From contig JBARUK010000064.1 in the NCBI GenBank assembly GCA_049645705.1, forward strand, positions 120,887-184,886: a stretch of DNA of 64,000 bases, read 5' to 3'. The notes beneath the pieces are model-generated. The model did not search any database. It was not told the DNA's origin and saw only the letters and a program-made list of their open reading frames with translations. Origin of the DNA: JBGNFV01 sp049645705. Its GTDB lineage: Bacteria > Bacteroidota > Bacteroidia > Cytophagales > Cyclobacteriaceae. Below, piece by piece: positions 18,754-29,300 of this stretch (positions are counted from its first letter, which is position 1; every line of letters starts with the position of its first letter). Made by a program: the position numbers and the translations under genes.

Positions 18754-20670
18754 CTATGACATAACAGTGGATGGTATAATTGATGAATCAAAACTTTCCA
18801 TTTCGAATACATCCAATAATAGATTAAACGTGATAACTACTATAAGCAAATCACTGTCGTAAGGCACATTGATCCTGAATCCCGGACGGCTATACACCTT
18901 CTTTAAACGTTCAATAGTATCAGGGTTGAAGTAACCTTGGCGTTTAATTCTGTCATAGCTAAGGAGATCCATTGTCATTTCATCCTTATTCTGCAAAAGC
19001 TGGCAACTACCAGGAGCCACAAACCCGAATTTCTGCCTGTTTACAATTTCATCCGGCACGTAATTAGCAGCTACCTGCTTGAGTAAATGCTTTTCTACGA
19101 GACTTTTGAGCTGAATTTCGGGAGGGATAGTTTTTATAAACTCAAACAAATTGACATCCAGGAATGGGTATCTTCCTTCTACGGAATTAGCAAAACATAC
19201 CCTATCACAATGATCAGATATCAGGTGGTCTGCAAGCCTGAGTTTTAGATCCAGGTAAGAGCGTTTATGAAACGGGTGCCGGCCAATAAGCTGTGCAGGA
19301 TTTACAGGTTGCTTACTAAGACAATCAAAATCATAATATAACTCATTAACAGCGTCTGAATACAAGCCTTGCTTTACAGAACGGAATTCAACTTGGTTTT
19401 TTTCATAGAAAAATGAACTGTCACCCCAGAGCTGCTCTCTCATTTGCTCTTCAAGCATCATTTCAAGATCGTCCATGTCTTCGCTCAGGTTACGATTGCC
19501 TAAGGCATCCAAACGATAGCCAATATATCCACCACAAAGTTCGTCAGCACCTTCTCCGGACAGTACAACCTTGATTCCTTGCTTGTTCACATTTGATGAA
19601 AGTGCAAGTGAGCAGGTATTGTAACTTTCCTTTACAGCTGTTTCACCGTGATACACAATATCGCGTAGCCTGCTTGAGATATTCCTCCAATCGAAAGCAA
19701 TTTCATGATGATCACTGTTCAGGTAAGATGCCATCCGTCGTTGATGTATACTTTCATCTATCTGGCTATTCTCTTGCTGAGGGAAGGTTATTGAGAAAGA
19801 CTTAAAAGCAGCCTCAGGCCGTAACTTTCTCATAAGGCTACCAATGAGACTTGAGTCTAACCCGCCACTTAGATAAAAGCCTACGGGCACATCAGCATTT
19901 AGCCTGTAATTAACAGAAGACAGCAGTTTCTCTTCTAGTTTCTCGGCGTAATAACTTTCGCTTTTCCCGTAATCATAGTCACCCTCTTTCGGGAAGTTTG
20001 CATCCCAATAGCAATGAATAGATGTCTTTTCATTCTGATGCACGATATAGTGACCCGGCTTCAGACTATTGATGCCCTGAAATAAGGTGTGCGGACTAAC
20101 GCCTCCCGGAAATGAAAACACCTGATCAAGGCCAGTTAGGTCTACTCTTCGGGGAACGAAGGGTACCTGCAGCAAGGCCTTTACTTCAGAGCCAAATATG
20201 AGGTGGTCCTGCTGTATTGTATAAAATAACGGACACACGCCGAAATGGTCTCTTGCTAGAAAAAGCGCCTCCTTGTTTTTGTCATAGATAGCAAAACCAA
20301 ACTGGCCTACGAGCCTGTCGAACATGCGCTCAATGCCATATTCCTGGTACAACGGTATTAGTACTTCCACATCACACTCAGAAGTAAAGGTATAACCCTT
20401 CGAGCTCAGTTCTGCTCTGAGTTCCTGATGATTGAATATTTCGCCGTTGCATACCATTACAATTCTTTTATCATGGCTGAAGAATGGCTGCTGACCTCCT
20501 GAAAGGTCTACAATACTCAATCTTTTAAAGCCTAGGCCGATATGATTGTCGGTATGCACCGAAGTATCGTCAGGGCCCCGGTGATGGATCACCTCAACCA
20601 TGCTCTCTACTACTGTAGATGGTACCGGCTGGGTTTTTGTAATATTATATATTCCTGCTATTCCGCACAT
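18754..20670 (-). CDS. asnB: Glutamine-hydrolysing asparagine synthetase
   Basis: 638 residues. The N-terminal class II glutamine amidotransferase domain begins M-C-G-I-A-G with Cys2 as nucleophile, and continues with RLSIVDLSGG and CNGEIFNH. The synthetase domain has the pyrophosphate-binding SGGLDSS loop near 270 and the LSGEGADELCGGY segment near 365. The reaction is Asp + Gln + ATP to Asn + Glu + AMP + PPi. Length agrees with the long AsnB/AsnO type. It sits directly after NRPS-E, whose A domain has an Asn code, with an Asn/Asp-type beta-hydroxylase on the other side. The simplest reading is supply of Asn for the peptide. Amidation of a carboxyl group of the peptide itself is an alternative, since AsnB-like enzymes do this in other natural-product pathways. 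Confidence 0.9.
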   Translation of the reverse strand: MCGIAGIYNITKTQPVPSTVVESMVEVIHHRGPDDTSVHTDNHIGLGFKRLSIVDLSGGQQPFFSHDKRIVMVCNGEIFNHQELRAELSSKGYTFTSECDVEVLIPLYQEYGIERMFDRLVGQFGFAIYDKNKEALFLARDHFGVCPLFYTIQQDHLIFGSEVKALLQVPFVPRRVDLTGLDQVFSFPGGVSPHTLFQGINSLKPGHYIVHQNEKTSIHCYWDANFPKEGDYDYGKSESYYAEKLEEKLLSSVNYRLNADVPVGFYLSGGLDSSLIGSLMRKLRPEAAFKSFSITFPQQENSQIDESIHQRRMASYLNSDHHEIAFDWRNISSRLRDIVYHGETAVKESYNTCSLALSSNVNKQGIKVVLSGEGADELCGGYIGYRLDALGNRNLSEDMDDLEMMLEEQMREQLWGDSSFFYEKNQVEFRSVKQGLYSDAVNELYYDFDCLSKQPVNPAQLIGRHPFHKRSYLDLKLRLADHLISDHCDRVCFANSVEGRYPFLDVNLFEFIKTIPPEIQLKSLVEKHLLKQVAANYVPDEIVNRQKFGFVAPGSCQLLQNKDEMTMDLLSYDRIKRQGYFNPDTIERLKKVYSRPGFRINVPYDSDLLIVVITFNLLLDVFEMESFDSSIIPSTVMS

Positions 20671-20727
20671 GTTTTCTTCTTTTTAGTAGAATGGGTGCAG
20701 CACAGTTGTCTGTACTGCGACAGACCC

Positions 20728-23700
20728 TTACATATTCATCATTTGTGAAAGGAATTCATCCTCTTCCTCAACTTCCGAATCTTCCGCCTTTAACTCCAGA
20801 TCAGTAAGAGCCCTAGCTTCTGGTAACTGACTCACTACATGTTTTATGTTGTCAAGTAGCTTCAGTACAGTATCTTCATTATAAAGATTGCGATCATATT
20901 CCAGGTGTATCCTTAACTTTTCCTCATCTTCCACAAAGAAGAAGCAGAAATCATATTTGCTACTTCCCCAGTCAAATTTCATTTCCTGGATAGATAAACT
21001 TTCCGGTACTTCCTCAGAAGGATTATAGGGTACATTTTGTAATACGATCATGACATCGAAAAGTGGAGACCTGCCAGGCTGAGCAGGGTAATTCAGCTTA
21101 CTCAGAAGTGCATCAAAAGGATACAGCTGATTAGTATAGCCATCAAGTGTATTTTTCCGCACTTTACTATAGAGGTCGTCCAGAGACATGTCTGCCTCAA
21201 AAGTAGTCCTGAGGGCAAGCGTGTTTACAAAAAGGCCAATTTGCTCTTCAAGGCCATTGTGTTCGCGGCCTGCTATAGGTGACCCGATCACAATATCCTG
21301 CTGACCTGTGTATTTATGATATACGGCATTTAGAAGTACCATAAGACTCATGAACAGAGTACCATCATTTTTTCTGGTAAATTCTCTTAGTACACCCGTT
21401 TCTGTTTCATCAAAAGCAGTATTAATCGTAATCCCTTCATAATTTCGGGCATCCGGACGGGCGGCATCAGTTGGCATTTTGAGCGGCTCCGGTTCTTCTT
21501 CAAACTGTGTTAGCCAGTATTTTTCCATCTTCTGGCCTTCACTGCTATTCAGCTTGTCCTGCAGCCACACAGAATAGTCTTTGTATTGAATTTTCGGATT
21601 CAATAATTCAGGCTCTACTCCTTGTTCTATGCTAAGGTAGGCTTTGAATAACTGGTGAAAAAAGAGCTTCATCGTCCAGTTGTCACCTATGATATGATGC
21701 ATATTAAAAAGGAAAAATGATTTTGTGTCATTTACCTCAAATAGCTTAAAGTGCATAAGAGGACCACTGGTAAGATTAAATGGTTTACGAATGTGCTCTT
21801 TGAACAAACCGGAAAGTGACTCTTCTGTACTGCTACTATCAACCTGAATAACTTCCAGCAGGCTTTTGAATGCATTTGCATCCAGGATCTTTTGACTAAC
21901 TCCCGAACCGCCGGTAGAAACAAAAACTGTTCTCAGGCTTTCGTAAATCTCAATGAGGCGGTCAATAGATTGATTGAGTGCACTGGTATCAACCTTTCCT
22001 TCTACCTTAAACAGGATCGGCATATTGTAAGCAATATTGCTTTCTTCTGATTGTGATGCCTTCCAAATACTATATTGGGAAGGAGAGAGGGGGTAATGCT
22101 CTGATGCCGGGGCGGGGATTATATTTGCTTCTGCCTCACCTTTCTCTGCACTTTCAAGATAAGAAGCCTGATTTTCCAGGGTTGTGTATTCAAAAAAGTC
22201 GTTGAATGAAACTTTGATCTCTATTTTTTGACGAATTCTCAATAATAACTGAGAGAAAGTCAGACTATTACCACCAAGACTGAAGAAATCATCTGTAATA
22301 CTGATTTTGTCCTGGAATAGTATTTCCTGCCAGATATCTGCCAACTGTTGTTCCAGTGGGTTTCTGGGCGCTATGTAGGCGCGTTCATTTTTAGCCTTCT
22401 GTTCTCTGGCTATTTGGAGGAGGGCTGCATCATCAGTTTTCCCATTAGCTGTAATAGGAAAATTGTCAACCTGAACCAGTATACCAGGGATCATGTAAGC
22501 AGGTAATTTTGCTTTCAAGCCCGCTGCTATGACCGCTTCATCGAGCGGTATATCTGTCAGGAGAAAGGCCACCAGGGTTTTTTGGCCTTCCTGCTCCATA
22601 ACGCTGATATATGACTGCTTTATGTCTGCAAAGCTTTGTAAGGCCGTTTGTATCTCGGCAGGCTCTATTCTGAAACCTCTTATTTTTATTTGCTTGTCTA
22701 CACGACCGAGGTATTCCAGGTCTCCCTCAGGTACCTGACGAACCAGATCACCGCTTTTGTACCAGATTGCTCCGGAATTGCCAAAAGGAAGAGTAGTAAA
22801 CATCTTTTCGGTAAGCTCATCCTGTCCCAGGTAACCTTCAGCCAGGCCTTTTCCTCCTATGTACAATTCTCCTGCCATCCCTTCTTCAATCAGCTGAAGC
22901 TTATTATTCACGATACATAAGCTGGTATTGGCAATGCTTTTCCCTATTAGTATCCGGTCATCTGCATCCGTTATTTTCTTTACTACACACCCAACTGTAG
23001 CTTCTGTGGGGCCATACTCATTATATATATCAATCTCAGGGTTCCATGAGAGCAGAGCGCGTACTTGCTCCTTCTCAAGTGCTTCACCACCAAGTATCAC
23101 CTTTTTCAACGAAGTACTGGTTTGGCCCAGGTTGTTTAGCATAGTGATATGAGAGGGAGTAAGCTTAAGAACATCCACTTCAAACCCTGCCTGAGGGCTT
23201 GCAAACTCCTGCAATACCTCTGCCATACTCTTATCCTTATCGGCAATGATAAGCTGCTGGCCGCGACACAGGGAAGCGAAAAGACAGGTAACGGTAAGGT
23301 CAAAGGCAACTGAGGTCAGCATTCCCCAATTTCCTCTCTCGTCTTCCGCAAAATAATAGGCACTGGCCCATTGAATATAATTAGATAGACTGCCATGACT
23401 TATCATAACACCTTTCGGTATCCCGGTAGAGCCGGAAGTAAATATAATGTAAGCCAAATCTTCCGCGCTCACTTTGATATCTAATGTATCATACGAGATG
23501 CTGTCTATAAGCTCATCACCAATGTGCAAAACAGGTGATTCTTCACGGGACAAGTTAAACGCAGAGGCGACCTCATGACTAGAGAGTATAACGCTGCATG
23601 AGCCACTTTCCAATATCTGATCTATTCTTTCAGCAGGGTACGTAGTGTCTATTGGAATGTAGGCTGCACCTGTTTTTAGAACGCCCCAAATAGCTACAGG

Positions 23701-25191
23701 AAACCACTCGCTTCTTTCCAGTAATATAGCTACGCGTTTACCTGGCGCTATACCATACTTGGTTTTTAGCAACCGTGCCAGAGCATTACTTTTTTGATCC
23801 AGTGAATCATAGCTCAGGTACGAATCCTTGTATAATACAGATTTCTTTCTGCCATTTTTGATCACTTGCGTCGAAAACAAGTCTAAGACTGTCTCATTGT
23901 TAATGCGATCATTCCATACCGGGTCAGCGGATAGTATGCTGTTATCCTGTTGCAGTGCAAGTTTTCTCATTAGATATTTTTGCCACTGCTGGCCGATCCA
24001 TTCAATAACTTCAGAGCTAAACCGCTCTTTTGCATAATAAATGTCTGTCCATATTTCATCCTCTTTGTCTTGGACAATCATTCTCAGCCTGTAGGGCTCA
24101 GAGGCCTCTGCTAAATCTGTGATTTGATAGCTTATATTGCCTTTTACAGTCTGATAGGAAGTCTCGGGTATGGTCATAATTCCGTATGCTATAGTAGCAT
24201 CGGCATTATGACCGGTATTTTCAAAACTAAAGAAGTCTTCCCAGTCCATTGCTGCTTCGTCTTCTTCCTTTAGTTCGGGATAAAAATCGATATCTTCTTT
24301 ACCTGGATTAAGTGTCAGGGGTAGAGTCTTCGTCATAGCGCCTAGGGCACCTTCCAGCTCTTCGTATATACGGTCGAAGCGGCTGATACCTAGAGTAATA
24401 TTTTCCTGGTTGTCATAGGCATAAAGAAATTTCGAGAATAGCCCGACCATAAGCTGGGATATTTCAATGTCTTTATGCTCTGCCATTGATATCAGGGCAT
24501 TTCTTATTTCAGTAGAAAGGGGCAGCCTGTGCCTGGTTATATTGGAAACTTCGGGTGCTCCTATCTCAAACGGTATAATGCGATTATTCAGATCCAGTCC
24601 TTGCAGCTTTTTCCAAAAATGAAGACCCTCAGCTTCTGGTTCTTCAAGAAGGTCGTTCTGCCATTGGATATAGTTTTCATATGGTAGAACTTCATTTTTG
24701 GAAAGTTGACCATTACATGCAGCAAAAAAATCAGCAAGAAAAAGTTGCAGGCTTTTGAGGTCCATCAACATCGGGTTTGACTTCACCCAAAACTGAGACT
24801 CTGTATCGGTCGTTTTTATCCATAATAACTCTAATACATTATTACTGTCATCAAGGGTGGCTTCTGCCCATGCTTTTTTCTTTTCGCTGATAGCTTTATC
24901 CTGAGTCGTTTCTCGGGTCAGGTCCAGTACTTCCAGTGAAAAATTCACCTGATGGTCTTCCTGTTGTAAAGGAAACTCAAAAGCAGCAGTTTTTACCAGC
25001 TTATACCGGAGTATGTTATACTTGCTCCCCAGTTGCTCCATCGCTTCTGCAATAAGACTATGTGTCAATGCCCCGTATACAGTGGCAGATGCTGCTATAT
25101 ACGGGTTGCCTGTTTTGGACAAGATGTTCCAGGTACGACGCTGTACAGGTGAGAGAGTATATTGTTTGAGTGTTTGTTCTAAGCTTTCCAT
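20728..25191 (-). CDS. Non-ribosomal peptide synthetase NRPS-E: degenerate C-like domain - A(Asn) - T - C
   Basis: 1487 residues. The N-terminal about 430 residues have a condensation-domain fold (opening YTLSPVQRRTWNIL), but the active-site motif HHxxxDG reads S-N-P-M-L-M-D near 140, so both histidines are lost and it cannot catalyse condensation in the usual way. Then A (TSGSTGIPKG near 587), T (GGNSL near 972) and C (HHIIGDN near 1167, with Asn for the usual Gly). The A code DLTKIGEVGK differs at one position from the Asn code I remember (DLTKLGEVGK). The gene lies between an HxE-type beta-hydroxylase and asparagine synthetase. The degenerate domain fits the 'interface' domains described next to siderophore beta-hydroxylases, which recruit the hydroxylase to the carrier-bound residue. 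The protein ends in an acidic tail (EEEDEFLSQMMNM) that may dock to NRPS-F. Confidence 0.92.
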   Translation of the reverse strand: MESLEQTLKQYTLSPVQRRTWNILSKTGNPYIAASATVYGALTHSLIAEAMEQLGSKYNILRYKLVKTAAFEFPLQQEDHQVNFSLEVLDLTRETTQDKAISEKKKAWAEATLDDSNNVLELLWIKTTDTESQFWVKSNPMLMDLKSLQLFLADFFAACNGQLSKNEVLPYENYIQWQNDLLEEPEAEGLHFWKKLQGLDLNNRIIPFEIGAPEVSNITRHRLPLSTEIRNALISMAEHKDIEISQLMVGLFSKFLYAYDNQENITLGISRFDRIYEELEGALGAMTKTLPLTLNPGKEDIDFYPELKEEDEAAMDWEDFFSFENTGHNADATIAYGIMTIPETSYQTVKGNISYQITDLAEASEPYRLRMIVQDKEDEIWTDIYYAKERFSSEVIEWIGQQWQKYLMRKLALQQDNSILSADPVWNDRINNETVLDLFSTQVIKNGRKKSVLYKDSYLSYDSLDQKSNALARLLKTKYGIAPGKRVAILLERSEWFPVAIWGVLKTGAAYIPIDTTYPAERIDQILESGSCSVILSSHEVASAFNLSREESPVLHIGDELIDSISYDTLDIKVSAEDLAYIIFTSGSTGIPKGVMISHGSLSNYIQWASAYYFAEDERGNWGMLTSVAFDLTVTCLFASLCRGQQLIIADKDKSMAEVLQEFASPQAGFEVDVLKLTPSHITMLNNLGQTSTSLKKVILGGEALEKEQVRALLSWNPEIDIYNEYGPTEATVGCVVKKITDADDRILIGKSIANTSLCIVNNKLQLIEEGMAGELYIGGKGLAEGYLGQDELTEKMFTTLPFGNSGAIWYKSGDLVRQVPEGDLEYLGRVDKQIKIRGFRIEPAEIQTALQSFADIKQSYISVMEQEGQKTLVAFLLTDIPLDEAVIAAGLKAKLPAYMIPGILVQVDNFPITANGKTDDAALLQIAREQKAKNERAYIAPRNPLEQQLADIWQEILFQDKISITDDFFSLGGNSLTFSQLLLRIRQKIEIKVSFNDFFEYTTLENQASYLESAEKGEAEANIIPAPASEHYPLSPSQYSIWKASQSEESNIAYNMPILFKVEGKVDTSALNQSIDRLIEIYESLRTVFVSTGGSGVSQKILDANAFKSLLEVIQVDSSSTEESLSGLFKEHIRKPFNLTSGPLMHFKLFEVNDTKSFFLFNMHHIIGDNWTMKLFFHQLFKAYLSIEQGVEPELLNPKIQYKDYSVWLQDKLNSSEGQKMEKYWLTQFEEEPEPLKMPTDAARPDARNYEGITINTAFDETETGVLREFTRKNDGTLFMSLMVLLNAVYHKYTGQQDIVIGSPIAGREHNGLEEQIGLFVNTLALRTTFEADMSLDDLYSKVRKNTLDGYTNQLYPFDALLSKLNYPAQPGRSPLFDVMIVLQNVPYNPSEEVPESLSIQEMKFDWGSSKYDFCFFFVEDEEKLRIHLEYDRNLYNEDTVLKLLDNIKHVVSQLPEARALTDLELKAEDSEVEEEDEFLSQMMNM

Positions 25192-25243
25192 CTGTAAAAT
25201 CAGGATTTTAATATATCGGTCTGCGAAGCGATCAGGCTAAAAT

Positions 25244-26278
25244 TTATGTTTGCTGAGTAAGTTGCTTCTCGCTCATTGGCTCGAGAAGCGATACAAGTAT
25301 TTGGCGTTCACCTTTAAAAGGCATACGGCCGTGAGCCATCATCATATTATCAAGAAAAAGCAGGTCTCCTTTTTGCCAGGGAAAAACGATCATGCTATTA
25401 TCCCATGCTGACTTGAGTTCACGAAATTCATCATTCGAAATTCGGGAGCCATCCCCAAAATAGGTATTGAACGGCAGGTTATCTTCTTCCAGCATTTCTC
25501 TTAGGTGATCTTCCAAAGTATATTGATTGAAGAAATACCCGTGGTTAAACCAGACTTGGTCATTACTATATGGATGCTGATAAACTGCCTGTTTAGTCCA
25601 TTCAATGCGTAGTTCATCTTCGCTGATCCAGGTATATTGCATTTCATTGCGAATACATTCAGCCTCTACGTCAGCCTTGTCCTCAGTCTGAAACACTTCC
25701 TGCCAAGGAAGTCCGAGTTTAGGTGAAAGATTACGGACATATTTGATTCCCAGGCGGGCAAATTTTTCCCGAAGTTCAGGGCTTAGCTTACTTAAGACTT
25801 CACGTGTATCAGCCACAGGTGTTTCACCTTGCTCTTCAGCAGGAATTATGCAGCAGAAAATAGCCTTCATAGGCCACGTCATAGCATACGAAGATTCCGT
25901 ATGCATATTGATCATCTGGTCTGCAGGGTGGGTGGTTGAATGGTAAACCTTATCAGTTACCTCATAGCGCGGAGATGATCTCATCGTATAATTCAGAGAA
26001 TTTAGTTCAAGCTTATCTACTATAGTTTTGAACTTTTCGCGGGTATCAATTGAAAACCCTCTGAATAAGATGCCTCCGTATTGATTTAGCAGATTCTTGA
26101 TCTCTTGCTCATTTTCCTTGATCCATCCCTGCAGAGATATTCCGTTCATCAGAGCTTTAATAATTATTGGAGCAGCTGTTCCTGCTTTCAAAGGCTTTTT
26201 CTCTACAAGATCCTGATGAGTATTTATAGTGCTGGTTTTTAGGTTGCTAAGACCTTTTCTGATTTTTCGTGCTTTCAT
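25244..26278 (-). CDS. TauD-family Fe(II)/2-oxoglutarate beta-hydroxylase (SyrP/AsnO-like)
   Basis: 344 residues. The iron-binding facial triad is visible as His126-x-Glu128 (MHTESSY) and His316 (MAHGRMPF). The 2-oxoglutarate-binding Arg is probably Arg325 nine residues later. The H-x-E rather than H-x-D form is typical of AsnO, SyrP and related enzymes that hydroxylate the beta carbon of Asn or Asp, free or carrier-bound. The PAEQGETPVADTR segment is also characteristic. It is placed 43 bp after NRPS-D and 52 bp before NRPS-E (Asn-specific, with a degenerate C-like N-terminal domain), so beta-hydroxylation of the Asn residue on NRPS-E is the leading hypothesis. The protein is soluble and cytoplasmic. 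Confidence 0.87.
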   Translation of the reverse strand: MKARKIRKGLSNLKTSTINTHQDLVEKKPLKAGTAAPIIIKALMNGISLQGWIKENEQEIKNLLNQYGGILFRGFSIDTREKFKTIVDKLELNSLNYTMRSSPRYEVTDKVYHSTTHPADQMINMHTESSYAMTWPMKAIFCCIIPAEEQGETPVADTREVLSKLSPELREKFARLGIKYVRNLSPKLGLPWQEVFQTEDKADVEAECIRNEMQYTWISEDELRIEWTKQAVYQHPYSNDQVWFNHGYFFNQYTLEDHLREMLEEDNLPFNTYFGDGSRISNDEFRELKSAWDNSMIVFPWQKGDLLFLDNMMMAHGRMPFKGERQILVSLLEPMSEKQLTQQT

Positions 26279-26321
26279 AGCTCTTTATATTTAAGCGAAT
26301 GGCTTCCCTTCGTAATATCAA

Positions 26322-29300
26322 TTATGATGTTTTCAACATACTAAGTCTGTTCTTTCTTCCGGACTTACGGAATGACTTTCGAATCTCTTCTACCTTATCG
26401 AGTTGCTCACTTATCAGATGTTCCGGATTATGAGCAAAAGCTTTTAGCATTTCCTCGAATATGTATTTGATGCGGCTTACATCTTTGGAACTATACTTTT
26501 CGGGATGGTACACAAACCGGATTTTCAGGAGTTCGGGTTCGGGAAGTACATGAATGGTAAAATCGAAACTATTGGGCTCGTAAGCCTTAATACCGGTAAG
26601 CTCCCAGGGTGATTCATTTTCACTATCCATGGGATAGTTCCGGAATACCATGATGTGGTCGAAAAGCTGCCCATGCGGGTGCAGTTTTTGAATGTCTGCC
26701 AGTTGGGTGTAATGGTAAGGCATACCATCAATAGCCTGTTCCCTGAGCGCCCCAATCAGACCAGCCACTGTTTCGTTTCCTTCGAATCGAATACGTATTG
26801 GTAGGGTGTTAATGAACAATCCAACCATTCGCTCCACTCCTTGCAATTCCGAAGGGCGTCCGGAAACAACTGTTCCAAAAACAACGTCATAGCGATTGTT
26901 GGCCTGGCCGAGATAGATACCCCAAAGGGCTTGGATCACCTCATTCAGAGTAGTTCGGCTATCACGAATCAGCGATTCCAAATGTTGGAATGTTTCTCCC
27001 TCAAGCCTTATTTCTTCATGCTGCAGTTCTCGCGAAGAATCATCAAAGGCTTGCTCTGTTTGGCTGATTCCTATGCCTGTTTTAAACTGATAGCCCTGCA
27101 AGAGCTTTTTCCAGTAGTCTTTGCCATTTCCAGCGGGATAATCTTCCAGCCAATAGATATAATTTTCATAAGGCTCCAAGGCAGGCAAAGAAGGTTGCTT
27201 TCCAGATTTCAATGCCGTATACATTTCCTGGAAGTCATTCATAATAACCGGCATGCACCAACCGTCCATAATAATATGGTGGTAGCTCAATATAAATTCA
27301 AACTCATCAGCAGATAACTGGAACAGATGGAATCGTATAGGTAATTCTTCCGTTAGTTTAAAACCCTTTTGCCGGTCATCTAGGGCAAATTTTTCAAGAA
27401 AACTTTCCTGTTCTGTTCTCGAAAGTGAAGTAATATCCCGATAGTGATAGACCGGTTGAGAATCAGCAATAACTGCCTGAACAGGCTGTAAAGCCAGGTC
27501 ATCCCTGAAAATACTTCGCATAACCGGGTGGCGATCAGTAAGTGTTGAAACAGCCTCTGGAAAGGTATCGGCACAAATATCCCCATTAAGCCTATACCTC
27601 ATTTGCTCAAAGTAGGAACTTGTCTCCGGGAACCGTATATGGTGGAAAAAGAAGCTTTGCTGTAAAGGACTAAGCCCGTATATATTTTCCAGCTTATACT
27701 TTTGCTGTAAAGAAATCATATCCGGCATAGACAGGCCACTGGTCCTAAGATCACTGGGGGTAAGAAATGCCTCGCCAGCTTCTTTCAATTCACTGCCAAT
27801 TTTTTGAATGTTACTCCTCCATCCTTCAAGTATGTCGGTAATAAGATCGTTACTGTATTCAGTACCGTTGTATTTAATACTAATCTGCAGGTTTTTGTCT
27901 ACCATCGCAGCAGTAAAGTCAATGCTGAACAGTCGATCCTGTATTGAAGCACGCTCGTGTCCCTTGGCTTCTGTACTAACGCTTAAATCTTTCTGTTCCC
28001 GGGTATTTGAATCGAACTGGCCGAGGTAATTGAAGCACATTGACGGTTCCTCGGGCATGGTGATTTCCTTCAGGTATTTTGCAATTCCATAATGACTTCC
28101 TGAGCGTTGAAACTTTCTTAAGGTCTCCTTAATATTCATAAGGTAGACTAAAAGGTCAGCATGATCTGTAGCTGGCAGAACGACGGGGTAAATAGCTGTA
28201 AACCAACCGACGGTACGGCTCAAATCAAGATGCTTTACAGCATCTCTTCCATGGCTCTCCATCATAATACCTACTTCATGGCTACCAGTCTTTTCCTGAA
28301 TGGACATGTTCAGTGCAGCCAGTAACAGATCCTGTAAGTCAGCACCAATAAACTTGTTGGCTGCTTGCTGGATACCAGTAATTTGCTCAGCTAGGATGTG
28401 ACCCTGGCATACGAGCACATCTTCTTCACGGTTTTTAGCGATGTCTTTCTTGCCTGGCAGACTGGTAAGTGGATTATTATCAACTTTCCAAAAGCTGATA
28501 CTTTCATTCAGCCGCTTGGTACTTAGCATTTCAGCCAATGTTTCGGACCAACGTTTATAGCTATGTGTCCGCGTTAAATCAGGAATCTGTTCTCCCCCCT
28601 GCAGCGCCGTGTAGACATCAGTAAAATCTTCCAGAATAATTCGCCAGGAAACTCCATCTACTACCAGGTGATGTGCAAACAGCAATAGTCTGTCTTGATC
28701 ATGTAGTTGGAATAACACACCGCGGAATAAAGGACCTTCCTTGAGTGAGAATTCGGATTGATATTGACTAGCTAACTTTTCAAGTTCGTCTTCATTGCCT
28801 TTGAAGGTTAGACATTGTAAATCCTGGACAGCAAGACTAACATCTGAAAACTCGTGCACACTCTGTGTCCACTTACCCGAATCTAAAGAATATACTGCCC
28901 GAAGCATATCATGTGCTTCATATAGTATGGCAAGAGTTTCCTCTAGTTTTTCGAGGTCAAAATTTTCACTCGTAAGTATTACAGACTGGTTATAGTGGTG
29001 TGTTTCCTGTTGAATCTTATCAAAGAAATAGTGCTGAACAGGACTTAGCGGTACGTTACCAATAACCTTCTTTTCTTCAAGCTGAGTATGTCCTTTGGTT
29101 AATTGCGAAGCCATTTCCTTAAGTCTGGAATGGCGCATCACCATAGGTACACTAAGACTATAGTCGTGTTTTTTTAGAAGTGATACTAACTGAATAGCTT
29201 TTATAGAATCTCCACCTAAGGCAAAGAAGTCATCGCTCAAACCTGCTTCAGGTATATCTAATAGCTGTGCCCATAATGCAGCAAGTTTGATTTCCCCTTG

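Noticed and set aside
18736..18763. Hairpin over the asparagine-synthetase stop as a terminator
   Set aside because: 8-bp stem with a 12-nt loop and no T-run on the minus strand. It is too weak to call.
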